A stretch of 64,000 bases of DNA, taken from positions 71,560 to 135,559 of the forward strand of contig JAKIUB010000003.1 of assembly GCA_021647745.1 (NCBI GenBank), in the 5' to 3' direction. The first letter of the stretch is position 1. Every line of letters begins with the position of its first letter. Below the pieces are notes generated by a model, which was given only the letters and a program-made list of their open reading frames with translations, was not told the DNA's origin and did no database searches. This DNA comes from Paracoccaceae bacterium. GTDB taxonomy: Bacteria > Pseudomonadota > Alphaproteobacteria > Rhodobacterales > Rhodobacteraceae. The position numbers and the translations under genes are program-made. Of this stretch, positions 17,015 through 26,216 are shown one piece after another.

Positions 17015-17977
17015 CTAGATTGCCAGAGGAGTTTTGCCCAGATCAAGAAAGCGCTGGCGGCGTGCCGATACCAGTGCGGCGCCGTCCCCGGCCTCCAGAT
17101 CCGACAGCATATCCTGGATCGCCTCGCCCACCGAGCTGATCGCGGCCTCCCTGTCGCGGTGCGCCCCGCCCATCGGCTCGGGGATCACCATATCCGCGAT
17201 TGAAAGTTTTTCCAGATCTTGCGCAGTCAGGCGCAACGCCTCGGCCGCTTCCCGCATTTTTTCTGAATCTTTCCAGAGAATGGCGGCGCAGCCCTCGGGC
17301 GAGATCACCGAATAAACCGAATGCTCCAGCATCGCCAACCGGTCAGAAGCGGCAAAAGCCACCGCGCCGCCCGAGCCGCCTTCGCCGATAATCACTGCCA
17401 CCAGCGGCACCCCGATTTGCAGACATTTTTCAGTGGCCCGCGCAATCGCCTCGGATTGTCCCCGCTCTTCGGCCCCCTTGCCGGGATAAGCCCCCTGGGT
17501 ATCGACAATCGTGATCACCGGCAGCTTGAAACGATCTGCCAGATCCATCAGCCGCGCGGCCTTGCGATAACCTTCAGGGCGCGCCATGCCAAAATTACGC
17601 TCGATCCTTGTTTTGGTGTCATGGCCTTTTTCATGGCCGATCACCACCACCGGCTGGTCATTAAAGCGCGCAAGGCCACCCATCACGGCATGGTCATCGG
17701 CAAAGTTTCGGTCACCGGCCAGCGGAGTATATTCCTGAAACAGCGCGTCGATATAATCTTTACAATGGGGGCGATCCGGGTGGCGGGCCACTTGGCATTT
17801 GCGCCATGGAGTCAGGCCTCCGTAAAGCTCGCCGAGCAGGGTTTCGGCCTTGGCGTCCAGCGCCTTGGCTTCGTCTTCCACATCCATTTCCGGGTTTTGC
17901 CGCGCCATTGCACGCAATTCTTCGGCCTTGCCTTCGATCTCGGCCAGCCCTTTTTCAAATTCCAGATAGTTTCGCAT
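17015..17977 (-). CDS. accA: Acetyl-CoA carboxylase carboxyltransferase alpha subunit
   Basis: A 320-residue cytoplasmic subunit that, with AccD, transfers CO2 from carboxybiotin to acetyl-CoA to make malonyl-CoA. Visible: YLEFEKGLAEIEGK at the N-terminus, GHEKGHDTKTRIERNFGMARPEGYRKA, PVITIVDTQGAYPG and EGGSGGAVAFA (oxyanion-hole Gly), each kept partial here. ATG 17977 is preferred over a 19-residue upstream extension because homology begins at MRNYLEFE and a G-run ribosome site precedes it. It is convergent with the solute-binding protein. Confidence 0.95.
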   Translation of the reverse strand: MRNYLEFEKGLAEIEGKAEELRAMARQNPEMDVEDEAKALDAKAETLLGELYGGLTPWRKCQVARHPDRPHCKDYIDALFQEYTPLAGDRNFADDHAVMGGLARFNDQPVVVIGHEKGHDTKTRIERNFGMARPEGYRKAARLMDLADRFKLPVITIVDTQGAYPGKGAEERGQSEAIARATEKCLQIGVPLVAVIIGEGGSGGAVAFAASDRLAMLEHSVYSVISPEGCAAILWKDSEKMREAAEALRLTAQDLEKLSIADMVIPEPMGGAHRDREAAISSVGEAIQDMLSDLEAGDGAALVSARRQRFLDLGKTPLAI

Positions 17978-18108
17978 AACGCCCCCCCGTAGATAATCAC
18001 CGCTATATATGGCGATCAGATAACCGGATTGCAACGATCAAAGCCAAAATTGCCCCCCTTGCAGCATATTTCCGCGAAGCTTAAGCTAAACAAAAAGGGA
18101 GTGACAAG

Positions 18109-18957
18109 GTGATCACCAGTAATCCAACCTACGAGCGCCGTATTTTACGGGTTCTGGGCCATATACACGATAATCTCGACGGCGACCTGTCGCTGGACAC
18201 GCTGGCAAAAGTCGCCTGTATGTCACCGTTCCACTGGCATCGGGTGTTTTTCGGCATCACCGGCGAAACCCTCGCCGCCTGTATCCGTCGCACCCGCATG
18301 GACCGCGCCACGTTTCTACTGCTCCAGACAGAATACAGCGTCGCCGAAATCGCCGCGCGCTGCGGCTATGGCAATGTGCAAAGCTTCGCGCGCAGCTTTC
18401 AGGCCGATTACGGGCTGACACCGGCCAAGTTTCGCAAATCCGAAATAAACTACCGCGCCAGCGAGACCCCGCAACAAAACTCGCCAAAAAGCTTCGATAT
18501 CAAGATCCGGCAGCAACCGGGCTTTCGTCTTGTGGTTGAATCCCATAGTGGTGACTATCAGTTTCTTGGCAGCACCCTCGCGCAGCTGCATGCCCGTATG
18601 GTGCTACGCGGTATGGCCACAGACGATATCCCCGTAATCACCGTGCTTCATGATGACCCGTTTTTGGTAGCGGAGCCGGAGCTGCGCAGTGATGCCGGCT
18701 TTGTTATCCCGACAGATTACCCCCTGCCAGCAGAATTCAAGGATACCACCATTGCCCCCGCCCGCTGCGCGGTGCTGCATTTCAAGGGGCCGTATGTCGG
18801 TCTGTTCGAGGCTTACCGCTATCTTTATGGCCACTGGGTGCCGCAAAACGGGGTCGAACTGGCAGATGCGCCAATTTATGCCGTTATTATTGATGATCCG
18901 CGCACGGTTTCACCTAATGAATTGCGCACCGATATCTGCCTACCCCTCGCCGGCTAG
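18109..18957 (+). CDS. AraC-type regulator with GyrI-like effector domain
   Basis: 282 residues. The N-terminal 105 residues hold two helix-turn-helix motifs (LSLDTLAKVACMSPFHWHRVF, given as LDTLAKVACMSPFHW, and VAEIAARCGYGNVQSFARSF). From about 125 on the sequence is a GyrI/AraC_E_bind small-molecule domain. This layout, DNA binding first and then GyrI, is that of Rob/SoxS-related drug-sensing activators. The start is GTG 18109 after GGGAGTGACAAG. It overlaps the convergent mcl1 gene by 18 bases. The Bcr-type exporter 1 kb away is a possible target (inference). Confidence 0.88.
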   Translation: MITSNPTYERRILRVLGHIHDNLDGDLSLDTLAKVACMSPFHWHRVFFGITGETLAACIRRTRMDRATFLLLQTEYSVAEIAARCGYGNVQSFARSFQADYGLTPAKFRKSEINYRASETPQQNSPKSFDIKIRQQPGFRLVVESHSGDYQFLGSTLAQLHARMVLRGMATDDIPVITVLHDDPFLVAEPELRSDAGFVIPTDYPLPAEFKDTTIAPARCAVLHFKGPYVGLFEAYRYLYGHWVPQNGVELADAPIYAVIIDDPRTVSPNELRTDICLPLAG

Positions 18958-19902
18958 CGCCGCTTGGCGCACAACCCCCTCGGCCTGCCGGATAGAGGCG
19001 ATATCCACCAGCCGGCCTTTATAAACCGCAGCGCCCTGCCCGTCGCGTTTGGCCTGTTCCATCGCCGCCAGTATCTCGCGGGCTTCCGCTATCTGGGCCT
19101 TCGAGGGGGTAAACACCTCGTTGGCCAGTGCAATCTGCCTGGGGTGGATCGCCCATTTACCGACCATCCCGAGCGTGGCCGCCCGCATGGCCTGTGCGCG
19201 AAACCCCTCATCATCCGAAAAGTCGCCAAAAGGGCCGTCTACCGGCAAAAGCCCGTGAGTGCGGCACGCTGCCACGATCGCCACCATCGGGGCGTGCCAC
19301 GGGTCTCCCCAGTGCTTTTGTCCGTCTGGCGCCAGCATGTAATAAGCCTCCTGCGTGCCGCCTATACCGGTGGTTGCCATACCCATAGAGGCCGCGTAAT
19401 CCGCCGCCCCGAGGCTCATCGCCCGCATCCTCGGACTGGCCGCCGCAATCTCCTCGACATGGGCCAGCCCAGCGGCGCTTTCGATAATCACCTCGAAATT
19501 AATCGCCTTTTTGCTGTTTTTCCCCATTTCGACCGCCGATACCAGCGCATCAACCGCATAGATATCTCCCGCATTACCGACTTTCGGAATCATGATCTGG
19601 TCCAGCCGCCCGTGCGTCTGCTCCAGCAAGTCCACCACATCTCGATACCAGAATTCGGTATCAAGACCATTGATCCGCACCGAAAGGGTTTTTTGGCCCC
19701 AATCTATGGTATTAACCGCCTCGATCACGTTTTTACGCGCCTCGGCCTTATCGGCAGGGGCCACACTATCCTCAAGGTCAAGGTTGATAACATCGGCCGC
19801 GCTGCTGGCCATTTTCCCGAATATGGCCGGTCGCGAGCCAGGGCCAAAAAGCTGGCAGCGGTTGGGTTGGCGCGGGCTGGCGGGCTGGGGCTTGAAGCTC
19901 AT
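18940..19902 (-). CDS. mcl1: L-malyl-CoA/beta-methylmalyl-CoA lyase
   Basis: A 320-residue Mg-dependent lyase of the CitE-like family. In the ethylmalonyl-CoA pathway it cleaves beta-methylmalyl-CoA to glyoxylate and propionyl-CoA and interconverts malyl-CoA with acetyl-CoA plus glyoxylate. Visible: NRCQLFGPGSRPAIF, VINLDLEDSVAP (Mg-binding acidic pair), VRINGLDTEFWYRDV, FEVIIESAAGLAHVEEI, SLGAADYAASMG, GKWAIHPRQI. This closely follows the Rhodobacter Mcl1 enzyme as I remember it, rather than the malyl-CoA thioesterase Mcl2. mcd, another enzyme of the same pathway, lies 30 kb away. Confidence 0.88.
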   Translation of the reverse strand: MSFKPQPASPRQPNRCQLFGPGSRPAIFGKMASSAADVINLDLEDSVAPADKAEARKNVIEAVNTIDWGQKTLSVRINGLDTEFWYRDVVDLLEQTHGRLDQIMIPKVGNAGDIYAVDALVSAVEMGKNSKKAINFEVIIESAAGLAHVEEIAAASPRMRAMSLGAADYAASMGMATTGIGGTQEAYYMLAPDGQKHWGDPWHAPMVAIVAACRTHGLLPVDGPFGDFSDDEGFRAQAMRAATLGMVGKWAIHPRQIALANEVFTPSKAQIAEAREILAAMEQAKRDGQGAAVYKGRLVDIASIRQAEGVVRQAALAGEG

Positions 19903-20006
19903 GACGGATCCTGTGCGATATAAAATTGCGATTACCTCGCTATATACCTCACAATATTACCTTAAAATGTCAATGTAAAAATGCTGCACATGCGAAGATC
20001 ACCCAA

Positions 20007-21242
20007 TCAGCCAAAATCATCCTCCCCGAGCGGTCCAGCCTTTCGCGCCACGCGAATAACATAAAGGCTGGTCAGAACCGCCAGCGCCGATACCGCCATC
20101 ATCAGCACAAACAGCGGAAACGCGCCGCTTTTTTCGTCCAGCAACACCCCCGCCACCGCCGAAAGCCCGGCCCCGCCGCCGATCATGATCGCCCCGCCAA
20201 GCCCTGACGCACTCCCCGCCAGGTGTGGTCGCACCGAAACGATCCCCGCATTGGCACTCGGCAAGGTCAGCCCGTTGCCGAGACCAACAAAAAACATCGG
20301 CCCGAATAGTGACAGCGGGTGCAAAACCCCGATCTCGAACATCACCAGACTAAGCGCAGAGCCAAAAAACGCCACCACGCCCCCCATGATCATCATCCGG
20401 TTTATCCCCGCACGCTGCGCATAGCGGCCAGACAGAAAGTTGCCGATCATATAGCCAAAAGCAACAATGGCAAAATACCCGCCCATTTCGGCAGAACTCA
20501 TGCCAAGGATCACCGTAGAAACATAGGGCGCGCCCCCCAAAAAGGCAAAAAACGCCCCGGAGGCAAAACCCGCAGTCATGGCATAGCCCCAAAACCGGCG
20601 AGAGCGCACAAGGTCAGGATAGGCCTTGAATTGCGCGGAAAAACTTGCGCTTTTATGCTGGTTTGTTTCGCCAAGATCGGCCCAGATCAGCCACAAAACC
20701 CCCACCCCCAACACACCGAGCATCACAAACCCCGCCTGCCAGCCATAAATCTCGTCAAGCACCCCGCCCATCGCTGGCCCGATCATCGGCACGAGAGACA
20801 TGCCCATGGTCACATATCCGATCATGCTCGCGGCCTGCTCGGGCGGCACCATATCACGCACAATCGCCCGTGAAAGCACTATCCCCGAAGCCACCCCTGC
20901 CTGCAACATCCTGAAAAACAGCAGCATTTCAATGCTGGTAGAAAGCACCGTGCCAAGCGTAGCCAGCAAAAACGACGCAAACCCGACCAGCAAAACCGGC
21001 CGGCGGCCAAAGCGGTCGGATAGCGGCCCGATGATAATCTGCAACAGTGCTGTCACCCCCAGATAACCCGAAATAGTGAGCTGGACCACGGCATAATCGG
21101 CATCGAAAAACAGCGCCATGCCCGGCAGCGCCGGCAAGAAAATATTCATGCTCAGCGCCGAAATACCGGCAATGGCCACCAAGGTCGTCACATGAGGCGG
21201 GGTGGTGCGGTCCAGCCAGCGGGAAGGGGCATGCTCAGTCAC
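20007..21242 (-). CDS. Bcr/CflA-type MFS drug efflux transporter
   Basis: 411 residues with about 12 membrane helices. MFS motif A appears as GPLSDRFGRRPVLLVG between helices 2 and 3, and MVPPEQAASMIGYV with the helix-5 antiporter Gly-Pro motif (SLVPMIGPAMGG) follows. These features define the DHA1 Bcr/CflA drug:H+ antiporters (bicyclomycin, chloramphenicol and similar). The start GTG 21242 has GGAG eight bases before it. The PatB-like gene is just upstream on the same strand (39 bases), so the two are probably cotranscribed. Confidence 0.9.
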   Translation of the reverse strand: MTEHAPSRWLDRTTPPHVTTLVAIAGISALSMNIFLPALPGMALFFDADYAVVQLTISGYLGVTALLQIIIGPLSDRFGRRPVLLVGFASFLLATLGTVLSTSIEMLLFFRMLQAGVASGIVLSRAIVRDMVPPEQAASMIGYVTMGMSLVPMIGPAMGGVLDEIYGWQAGFVMLGVLGVGVLWLIWADLGETNQHKSASFSAQFKAYPDLVRSRRFWGYAMTAGFASGAFFAFLGGAPYVSTVILGMSSAEMGGYFAIVAFGYMIGNFLSGRYAQRAGINRMMIMGGVVAFFGSALSLVMFEIGVLHPLSLFGPMFFVGLGNGLTLPSANAGIVSVRPHLAGSASGLGGAIMIGGGAGLSAVAGVLLDEKSGAFPLFVLMMAVSALAVLTSLYVIRVARKAGPLGEDDFG

Positions 21243-21281
21243 GGTATCTCCGTTTTGTCGGGTTGTCTGGAGCGATCCGGC

Positions 21282-22454
21282 CTACTGCAAATCTGCAAAA
21301 GCCAGCTGCAACCGCTCCACCGCATCTTCCACCATCGCACGCGGACAGCCCAGATTAAACCGCAAATATTTTTCTCCGCCCGTGCCAAAGCTCTCGCCAT
21401 AATTTGCCGCGATCCGCGCCTTGCCCTGTACCCGCGCGATAATATCATCCACCTCCATACCGGTGCCCGAAAAATCAACCCATGCCAGATAAGTGCTCTG
21501 CAGATCCATCGAGCGCACCCCGGGGATGGCATTGACCCCGGCATCAAATATCCGCCGATTTTCCTCCAGATAGGCCAGCAGCGCCTCCAGCCATTCGTCT
21601 CCGTGGTTATAGGCCGCCTCGGTCATCATCATGCCAAAGCGGTTGGGGGATGCCCCGGCTGCCTGCCGCGCCGCCTCGAAGCGCGCACGCAAGGCCTCGT
21701 CGGCAATCACCGCCGCGCCGGTCATCCCGCCCGCGAGGTTGAAGGTTTTGGAGGCCGCCACCAGCGTCACCAGCCTATCCGCAATTTCGGGCGCAGCCAG
21801 CGCCATCATAATATGCTTGTGAGGCGCAAATACCAGATCATGGTGTATTTCGTCCGAGAGCAGTATCAGATCATGTTTCTGGCAAAACAGCGCCAGCGCC
21901 CTCAGCTCCTCCAGCTGCCAGACCCGCCCGCCGGGGTTGTGCGGCGAACACAGGATCAGCATCTTTTCGGTGCCGTCAAGGCTGGCCTCCAGCGCCTCCA
22001 TATCCATAATATACCGGCCATCTTCCACCACCAGCTCGGCCTCGACCACCCGCCGGTTGTTCTTGCGCACCATGCTGGCAAAAGCATGATAAACCGGTGT
22101 AAACAGGATCACCCCGTCATCCGCCTCGGTATAGGCCTGCACCGCCAGCGCCACCGCCGCCACCAGCCCGTGGGTGGTTAATATCCACTCCGGCTCGATC
22201 TGCCAGCCATGGCGCCGCGCCATCCAGCCACAAACCGCATTTTTATAGCTGGTATCGGGCGCATAATATCCATGCACCCCGTGATCAATCATCGCCTGAA
22301 GCGTATCGTTCACCGCTTGTGGCGGCCTGAAGTCCATATCCGCCACCCACATCGCCAGCCCGTCCTCGGCCGGCACGCCATACACCGCCTCCATCACATC
22401 CCATTTAACACTATGGGTGTTGCGGCGATCAATTTTTTCATCAAAATCTATCAT
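21282..22454 (-). CDS. patB: MalY/PatB-type PLP aminotransferase or cystathionine beta-lyase
   Basis: 390 residues, fold type I. Signatures: GLAMWVADMDFRPP near residue 32 (typical for MalY/PatB), NPGGRVW, LLSDEIHHDLVF (Asp near the pyridine nitrogen) and AASKTFNLAGG with the Schiff-base Lys. PatB enzymes cleave C-S bonds of cystathionine or Cys conjugates and may also act as aminotransferases; which applies cannot be told. ATG 22454 follows CGGAGATAACA. Pairing with an exporter suggests removal of thiol-conjugate products (speculative). Confidence 0.88.
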   Translation of the reverse strand: MIDFDEKIDRRNTHSVKWDVMEAVYGVPAEDGLAMWVADMDFRPPQAVNDTLQAMIDHGVHGYYAPDTSYKNAVCGWMARRHGWQIEPEWILTTHGLVAAVALAVQAYTEADDGVILFTPVYHAFASMVRKNNRRVVEAELVVEDGRYIMDMEALEASLDGTEKMLILCSPHNPGGRVWQLEELRALALFCQKHDLILLSDEIHHDLVFAPHKHIMMALAAPEIADRLVTLVAASKTFNLAGGMTGAAVIADEALRARFEAARQAAGASPNRFGMMMTEAAYNHGDEWLEALLAYLEENRRIFDAGVNAIPGVRSMDLQSTYLAWVDFSGTGMEVDDIIARVQGKARIAANYGESFGTGGEKYLRFNLGCPRAMVEDAVERLQLAFADLQ

Positions 22455-22545
22455 TGTTATCTCCGGTTTTTTGCCACGCTACGCGCAATCCCTTGTGAGG
22501 AAAACCCCGAATCTCGCCCTTGCAGGCACGAAGGCATTGGACTAA

Positions 22546-23076
22546 ATGATGCCCATGAGCCTGAAAAAAATCATCATCCACCCCGACCCGCGCCTGAAAA
22601 AGATATGTGCGCCCGTAAGCGGCGTCTCCCCCGAGCTGCGCCAGCTGGCCACAGACATGCTCGAAACCATGTATGACGCCCCGGGCATCGGCCTGGCTGC
22701 GCCCCAGATCGGGGTGCTGGAGCGGTTTTTTGTGATGGATGTCGCCTGCAAGGAAGGCGCGCCAGAGCCGCGCGTGCTGATCAATCCGCGCCTGACCTGG
22801 ACCTCCGAAGAGATAAGCACCTACGAAGAGGGCTGCCTTTCTATTCCCGGAATATACGAGGATATCACCCGCCCTGCCATGGTGCGCATGGCCTTCATGG
22901 ATCTTGACGGCTGTGAGCATGAAGAGGAATTCACAGGCATGGCCGCAACCTGCACCCAGCACGAGCTGGACCATCTGGATGGCAAGCTGTTTGTTGATTA
23001 CCTCTCGGGCATCAAGCGCCGGATGATCACCGCCAAGATGAGGAAGCTCAAAAAAGAGTTTGCCCGCGATCTATGA
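22546..23076 (+). CDS. def: Peptide deformylase (active form)
   Basis: Removes the formyl group from nascent N-terminal fMet. 176 residues. All three motifs are intact: GIGLAAPQIG (residues 48-57), EEGCLSIPG with metal ligand Cys 97, and QHELDHLDG with ligands His 139/His 143 and catalytic Glu 140. Three in-frame ATGs (22546, 22549, 22555) compete as start, and the first was kept. It overlaps the second deformylase-like gene by four bases, and fmt follows, the classic def-fmt pairing. Confidence 0.95.
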   Translation: MMPMSLKKIIIHPDPRLKKICAPVSGVSPELRQLATDMLETMYDAPGIGLAAPQIGVLERFFVMDVACKEGAPEPRVLINPRLTWTSEEISTYEEGCLSIPGIYEDITRPAMVRMAFMDLDGCEHEEEFTGMAATCTQHELDHLDGKLFVDYLSGIKRRMITAKMRKLKKEFARDL

Positions 23077-23573
23077 TCCGCCCGTTCATCCTTTACCCGG
23101 ACAAACGCCTGCGCATGATATGCCCCCCTGTGGCAGCCGTGGATGAAAATACGCACCGGATCTGGCGCGATATGCTGGCGGCGATGTATGCCATGCCCGG
23201 CGTCGGGCTGGCCGCCCCCCAGATCGGCGAAATGCTCAGGCTGGCGGTGGTTGATTGCTCCGAAGGCCGAAATGCCCCCGTGCGCATGGCCAATCCGGAA
23301 ATTCTGCACAGCTCCGCCAGATTGCACACCCATGAAGAAGGCAGCCCGAATATCCCTGATCTCCGGGCCAATGTCACCCGCCCCCGCGCCATCACCGCCC
23401 GCTACCTCAACGAGCAGGGCGAGACCGAGGAGCAGGATTTTGTCGGATTATGGGCCACCTCGGTCCAGCACCAGATCGACCACCTGAATGGCAAACTGTT
23501 CATCGACCACCTCGGCCCGGTCAAGCGCAAGATGCTGCTGGCCAAACACGCCAAAAATATGAAGCGGAGATAA
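23073..23573 (+). CDS. Deformylase-like protein lacking active-site residues
   Basis: 166 residues with clear deformylase fold similarity along the full length: GVGLAAPQIG is perfect. In motif 2 the metal ligand Cys is replaced: EEGSPNIPD stands where EEGCLSIPG is expected (Ser 91). In motif 3 HExxH reads HQIDH, so the catalytic Glu is Gln 134. Both changes together should abolish Fe/Zn-dependent hydrolysis. The frame is intact and well expressed in context (ATGA overlap with def, three bases to fmt), so this is probably a maintained pseudoenzyme rather than a broken gene. Role unknown. Confidence 0.85.
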   Translation: MIRPFILYPDKRLRMICPPVAAVDENTHRIWRDMLAAMYAMPGVGLAAPQIGEMLRLAVVDCSEGRNAPVRMANPEILHSSARLHTHEEGSPNIPDLRANVTRPRAITARYLNEQGETEEQDFVGLWATSVQHQIDHLNGKLFIDHLGPVKRKMLLAKHAKNMKRR

Positions 23574-23576
23574 ACG

Positions 23577-24482
23577 ATGCGGATCATTTTCATGGGCACC
23601 CCCGGTTTTTCCGTCACCGCGCTGGAGGCGCTGCACAGCGCTGGCCACGAGATTGTGGCGGTCTATTCCCAACCGGCCCGCCCGGCAGGACGCGGAAAAA
23701 AACCGCGCCCGTCTGCGGTGCAGCAAAAGGCCGAAGCCCTCGGCCTGCCGGTTTTCACCCCGCTCAACTTCAAATCCGAACACGACCGCACAGACTTTGC
23801 CCGCCACAATGCCGATGTTGCGGTGGTGGTTGCCTACGGGCTTATTTTGCCACAAAGCGTGCTGGATATGCCGGCCAAAGCCTGCCTCAATATCCACGCC
23901 TCCCTGCTGCCGCGCTGGCGCGGGGCGGCCCCCATTCAGCGGGCGATCATGGCGGGCGACCAAAAGACCGGCGTGTGTATCATGCGTATGGAGGCCGGGC
24001 TGGATACCGGCCCGGTCATCCGCTGCGCCGAAACAGAAATCAGCCCGTCAGACACGGCCCGGCGCCTGCATGACAGGCTCGCCACAATGGGCGCTACGCT
24101 GATCACAGACGTGCTGGCGAAAAATATGTTTAGCGCTAAACCACAATCAAAAACCGGCATTACCTACGCCGCCAAAATCGACAAATCCGAAGCCAGAATA
24201 GACTGGACGCACCCCGCCGAGACGCTTGATCGGCAAATTCGCGGGTTATCTCCCTTTCCGGGCGCGTGGTGCGAAATGAACGGCGAAAGGGTCAAGCTGC
24301 TCGATAGTGCGCTGGCCACAGGCAGCGGCACGGCAGGAGAGGTGCTCGCGCGCCCCCTCACCATTGCCTGCGGCACCGGTGCGCTTACCATCACCAAAGT
24401 GCAGCGGGCAGGTAAAGGGCCGGTGCCCATCGCTGATTTTGTGCGCGGGTTTCCCCTGCAAAAGGGCGAAAAACTGGGCTGA
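23577..24482 (+). CDS. fmt: Methionyl-tRNA formyltransferase
   Basis: 301 residues. Formylates Met-tRNAi using 10-formyl-tetrahydrofolate. Visible: IIFMGTPGFSV at the N-terminus, the catalytic-loop signature NIHASLLPRWRGAAPI with Asn 105 and His 107, and EAGLDTGPVI with the catalytic Asp. The C-terminal OB-like domain begins at about 205 (AAKIDKSEARIDW). Third gene of the def, def-like, fmt operon. Confidence 0.96.
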   Translation: MRIIFMGTPGFSVTALEALHSAGHEIVAVYSQPARPAGRGKKPRPSAVQQKAEALGLPVFTPLNFKSEHDRTDFARHNADVAVVVAYGLILPQSVLDMPAKACLNIHASLLPRWRGAAPIQRAIMAGDQKTGVCIMRMEAGLDTGPVIRCAETEISPSDTARRLHDRLATMGATLITDVLAKNMFSAKPQSKTGITYAAKIDKSEARIDWTHPAETLDRQIRGLSPFPGAWCEMNGERVKLLDSALATGSGTAGEVLARPLTIACGTGALTITKVQRAGKGPVPIADFVRGFPLQKGEKLG

Positions 24483-24544
24483 AGCTTGGTATATGGCAGT
24501 ATCTACCCTATATTGGGCGCATCGCCGCAAAAAGGAAAACCCCG

Positions 24545-24784
24545 ATGATACTCTACTGGCTAATATTGGGAACCGCCGCCGGATTTCTCGGCACAAAGCT
24601 GCTTGATATCAAACTGGGCATACCCCAGACTATCGCCCTCGGGGTGATAGGCGCGCTGCTCGGCGGACTGGTCTTGCGGGTTTTTTTGTCTGTGCTCGGA
24701 ATGGCCGCCGGCTTTATCGGGGCTCTTTTGGGGGTTCTGGTGCTGATTCTGGGCTATAAATACTTCATCGAAGGGCGCAAATAA
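24545..24784 (+). CDS. Small GlsB/YeaQ-like membrane protein
   Basis: 79 residues with two or three hydrophobic helices rich in Gly (GTAAGFLGTKLLD, ALGVIGALLGGLVL, GMAAGFIGALLGVLVLILG) and a basic tail (YFIEGRK). The pattern recalls transglycosylase-associated/YeaQ stress membrane proteins, but similarity is only by type. AAAGGAAAA lies upstream of the ATG. Its stop codon abuts the convergent rnhA stop with no spacer. Confidence 0.6.
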   Translation: MILYWLILGTAAGFLGTKLLDIKLGIPQTIALGVIGALLGGLVLRVFLSVLGMAAGFIGALLGVLVLILGYKYFIEGRK

Positions 24785-25237
24785 TCAGGGCTTATAGGGT
24801 GCCATCCCCTTGTTTGCCAGCCCGTCAGCCAGCTCGTTTTCCGTGTGGCCGGCATGGCCCTTCACCCATTCCCATGTCACCTTATGGCGCGCTTGCGCCT
24901 CATCGAGCGCCTTCCACAGGCTTTCGTTTTTGACCGGCTTTTTCGCGGCGGTTTTCCAGCCGTTGCGCTTCCAGCCCAGCATCCACTTGCTGATCCCGTC
25001 CTTGACATAGGCGCTATCGGTCACCACGGTCACCACGCTCGGGCGCTCCAGCCCGTTCAGCCCTTCAATCGCGGCTGTCAGCTCCATACGGTTATTGGTC
25101 GTATCACCCTCGCCACCAAAAAGCTCGCGTGTTTTTAATATACTACCATCATCCTTGGCCACCATCAGCACCCCCCAGCCCCCCGGACCAGGGTTGCCCG
25201 AACAAGCACCATCGGTATATAAAAACAGGTCGGGCAT
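24785..25237 (-). CDS. rnhA: Ribonuclease HI
   Basis: 150 residues. Degrades RNA in RNA-DNA hybrids. Catalytic residues are visible: Asp in LYTDGACSGNPGPGGWG (D10 type), Glu in NNRMELTAAIEGL, Asp in VVTDSAYVKDGI, and a late His/Asp in HAGHTENELAD. ATG 25237 gives the usual MPDLFLYTDG beginning; a GTG two codons upstream is possible. It follows ispH by 35 bases on the same strand. Confidence 0.95.
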   Translation of the reverse strand: MPDLFLYTDGACSGNPGPGGWGVLMVAKDDGSILKTRELFGGEGDTTNNRMELTAAIEGLNGLERPSVVTVVTDSAYVKDGISKWMLGWKRNGWKTAAKKPVKNESLWKALDEAQARHKVTWEWVKGHAGHTENELADGLANKGMAPYKP

Positions 25238-25271
25238 CGGCACTCTCGCTCAAGATTTCCCCAAAGGGGCG

Positions 25272-26216
25272 TTACACTTCTCTTAATACGCGCGGCACTT
25301 TGAATGCAACTTTTTCAACCGCTGTTTCGACGATTTCAACCGTGATCCGGTAGCGCTCTTCAAAGGCGGCTAAAACCTCGTTTATCAACACTTCCGGCGC
25401 CGAGGCCCCCGCCGTGATCCCCACAGCACGCACCCCTTCAAGTGCGCGCCAGTCAATATTGGTTGAGCGCTCAACTAGCTGTGCGTATTTACAGCCCGAC
25501 TTTTCCCCAACCTCGACAAGGCGCCGCGAATTGGAGGAGTTGGGTGCACCAATCACCAGCAATGCATCAATCTTTGGCGCAATCTCGCGCACCGCCGCCT
25601 GCCGGTTGGTTGTAGCGTAACAAATATCTTCCTTGCGCGGGCCGATAATAGCCGGAAAGCGTGCCTTAAGGGCCATGATAATATCCGCCGCATCATCCAC
25701 GCTCAGCGTTGTCTGGGTGATAAAGGCCAGTTTGTCGGCATTTTCAGGAGCGACAACCCCGACATCCTCGACCGTTTCAACCAGCAAAACCGCCCCCTCG
25801 GGCAATTGCCCCATGGTGCCGACCGTTTCGGGGTGGCCTTTATGGCCAATCATAATCAACTGCAAGCCATCGGCATGGTGGCGCTCGGCCTCCATGTGCA
25901 CCTTGGAAACCAGCGGGCAGGTTGCATCGACAAATACCATATTGCGGCGCCGCGCCGCCTCGGGCACCGCTTTGGCCACCCCGTGGGCCGAAAAAATCAC
26001 CGGCCTGTCATCGGGGCATTCGCTCAGGCTTTCCACAAAAACCGCACCTTTTTCGCGCAGCCCGTCAACCACATATTTATTATGAACAATTTCGTGGCGC
26101 ACATAAACCGGCGCGCCCCATTTCAGGAGCGCCAGCTCGACCACCTTGATCGCACGATCCACCCCTGCACAAAACCCGCGCGGCGCTGCCAAGTAAAGAG
26201 TCAGCTCCGGCTTCAT
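25272..26216 (-). CDS. ispH: 4-hydroxy-3-methylbut-2-enyl diphosphate reductase
   Basis: Last step of the MEP isoprenoid pathway, giving IPP and DMAPP, with a [4Fe-4S] cluster. 314 residues. The three cluster Cys are seen in APRGFCAGVDRAI, VDATCPLVSKVH and in the middle region, with HEIVHNKYVVDGL and ATTNRQAAV also matching. ATG 26216 shares one base with the stop of the upstream NYN gene (TGATG); a TTG one codon earlier is unlikely. Confidence 0.95.
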   Translation of the reverse strand: MKPELTLYLAAPRGFCAGVDRAIKVVELALLKWGAPVYVRHEIVHNKYVVDGLREKGAVFVESLSECPDDRPVIFSAHGVAKAVPEAARRRNMVFVDATCPLVSKVHMEAERHHADGLQLIMIGHKGHPETVGTMGQLPEGAVLLVETVEDVGVVAPENADKLAFITQTTLSVDDAADIIMALKARFPAIIGPRKEDICYATTNRQAAVREIAPKIDALLVIGAPNSSNSRRLVEVGEKSGCKYAQLVERSTNIDWRALEGVRAVGITAGASAPEVLINEVLAAFEERYRITVEIVETAVEKVAFKVPRVLREV

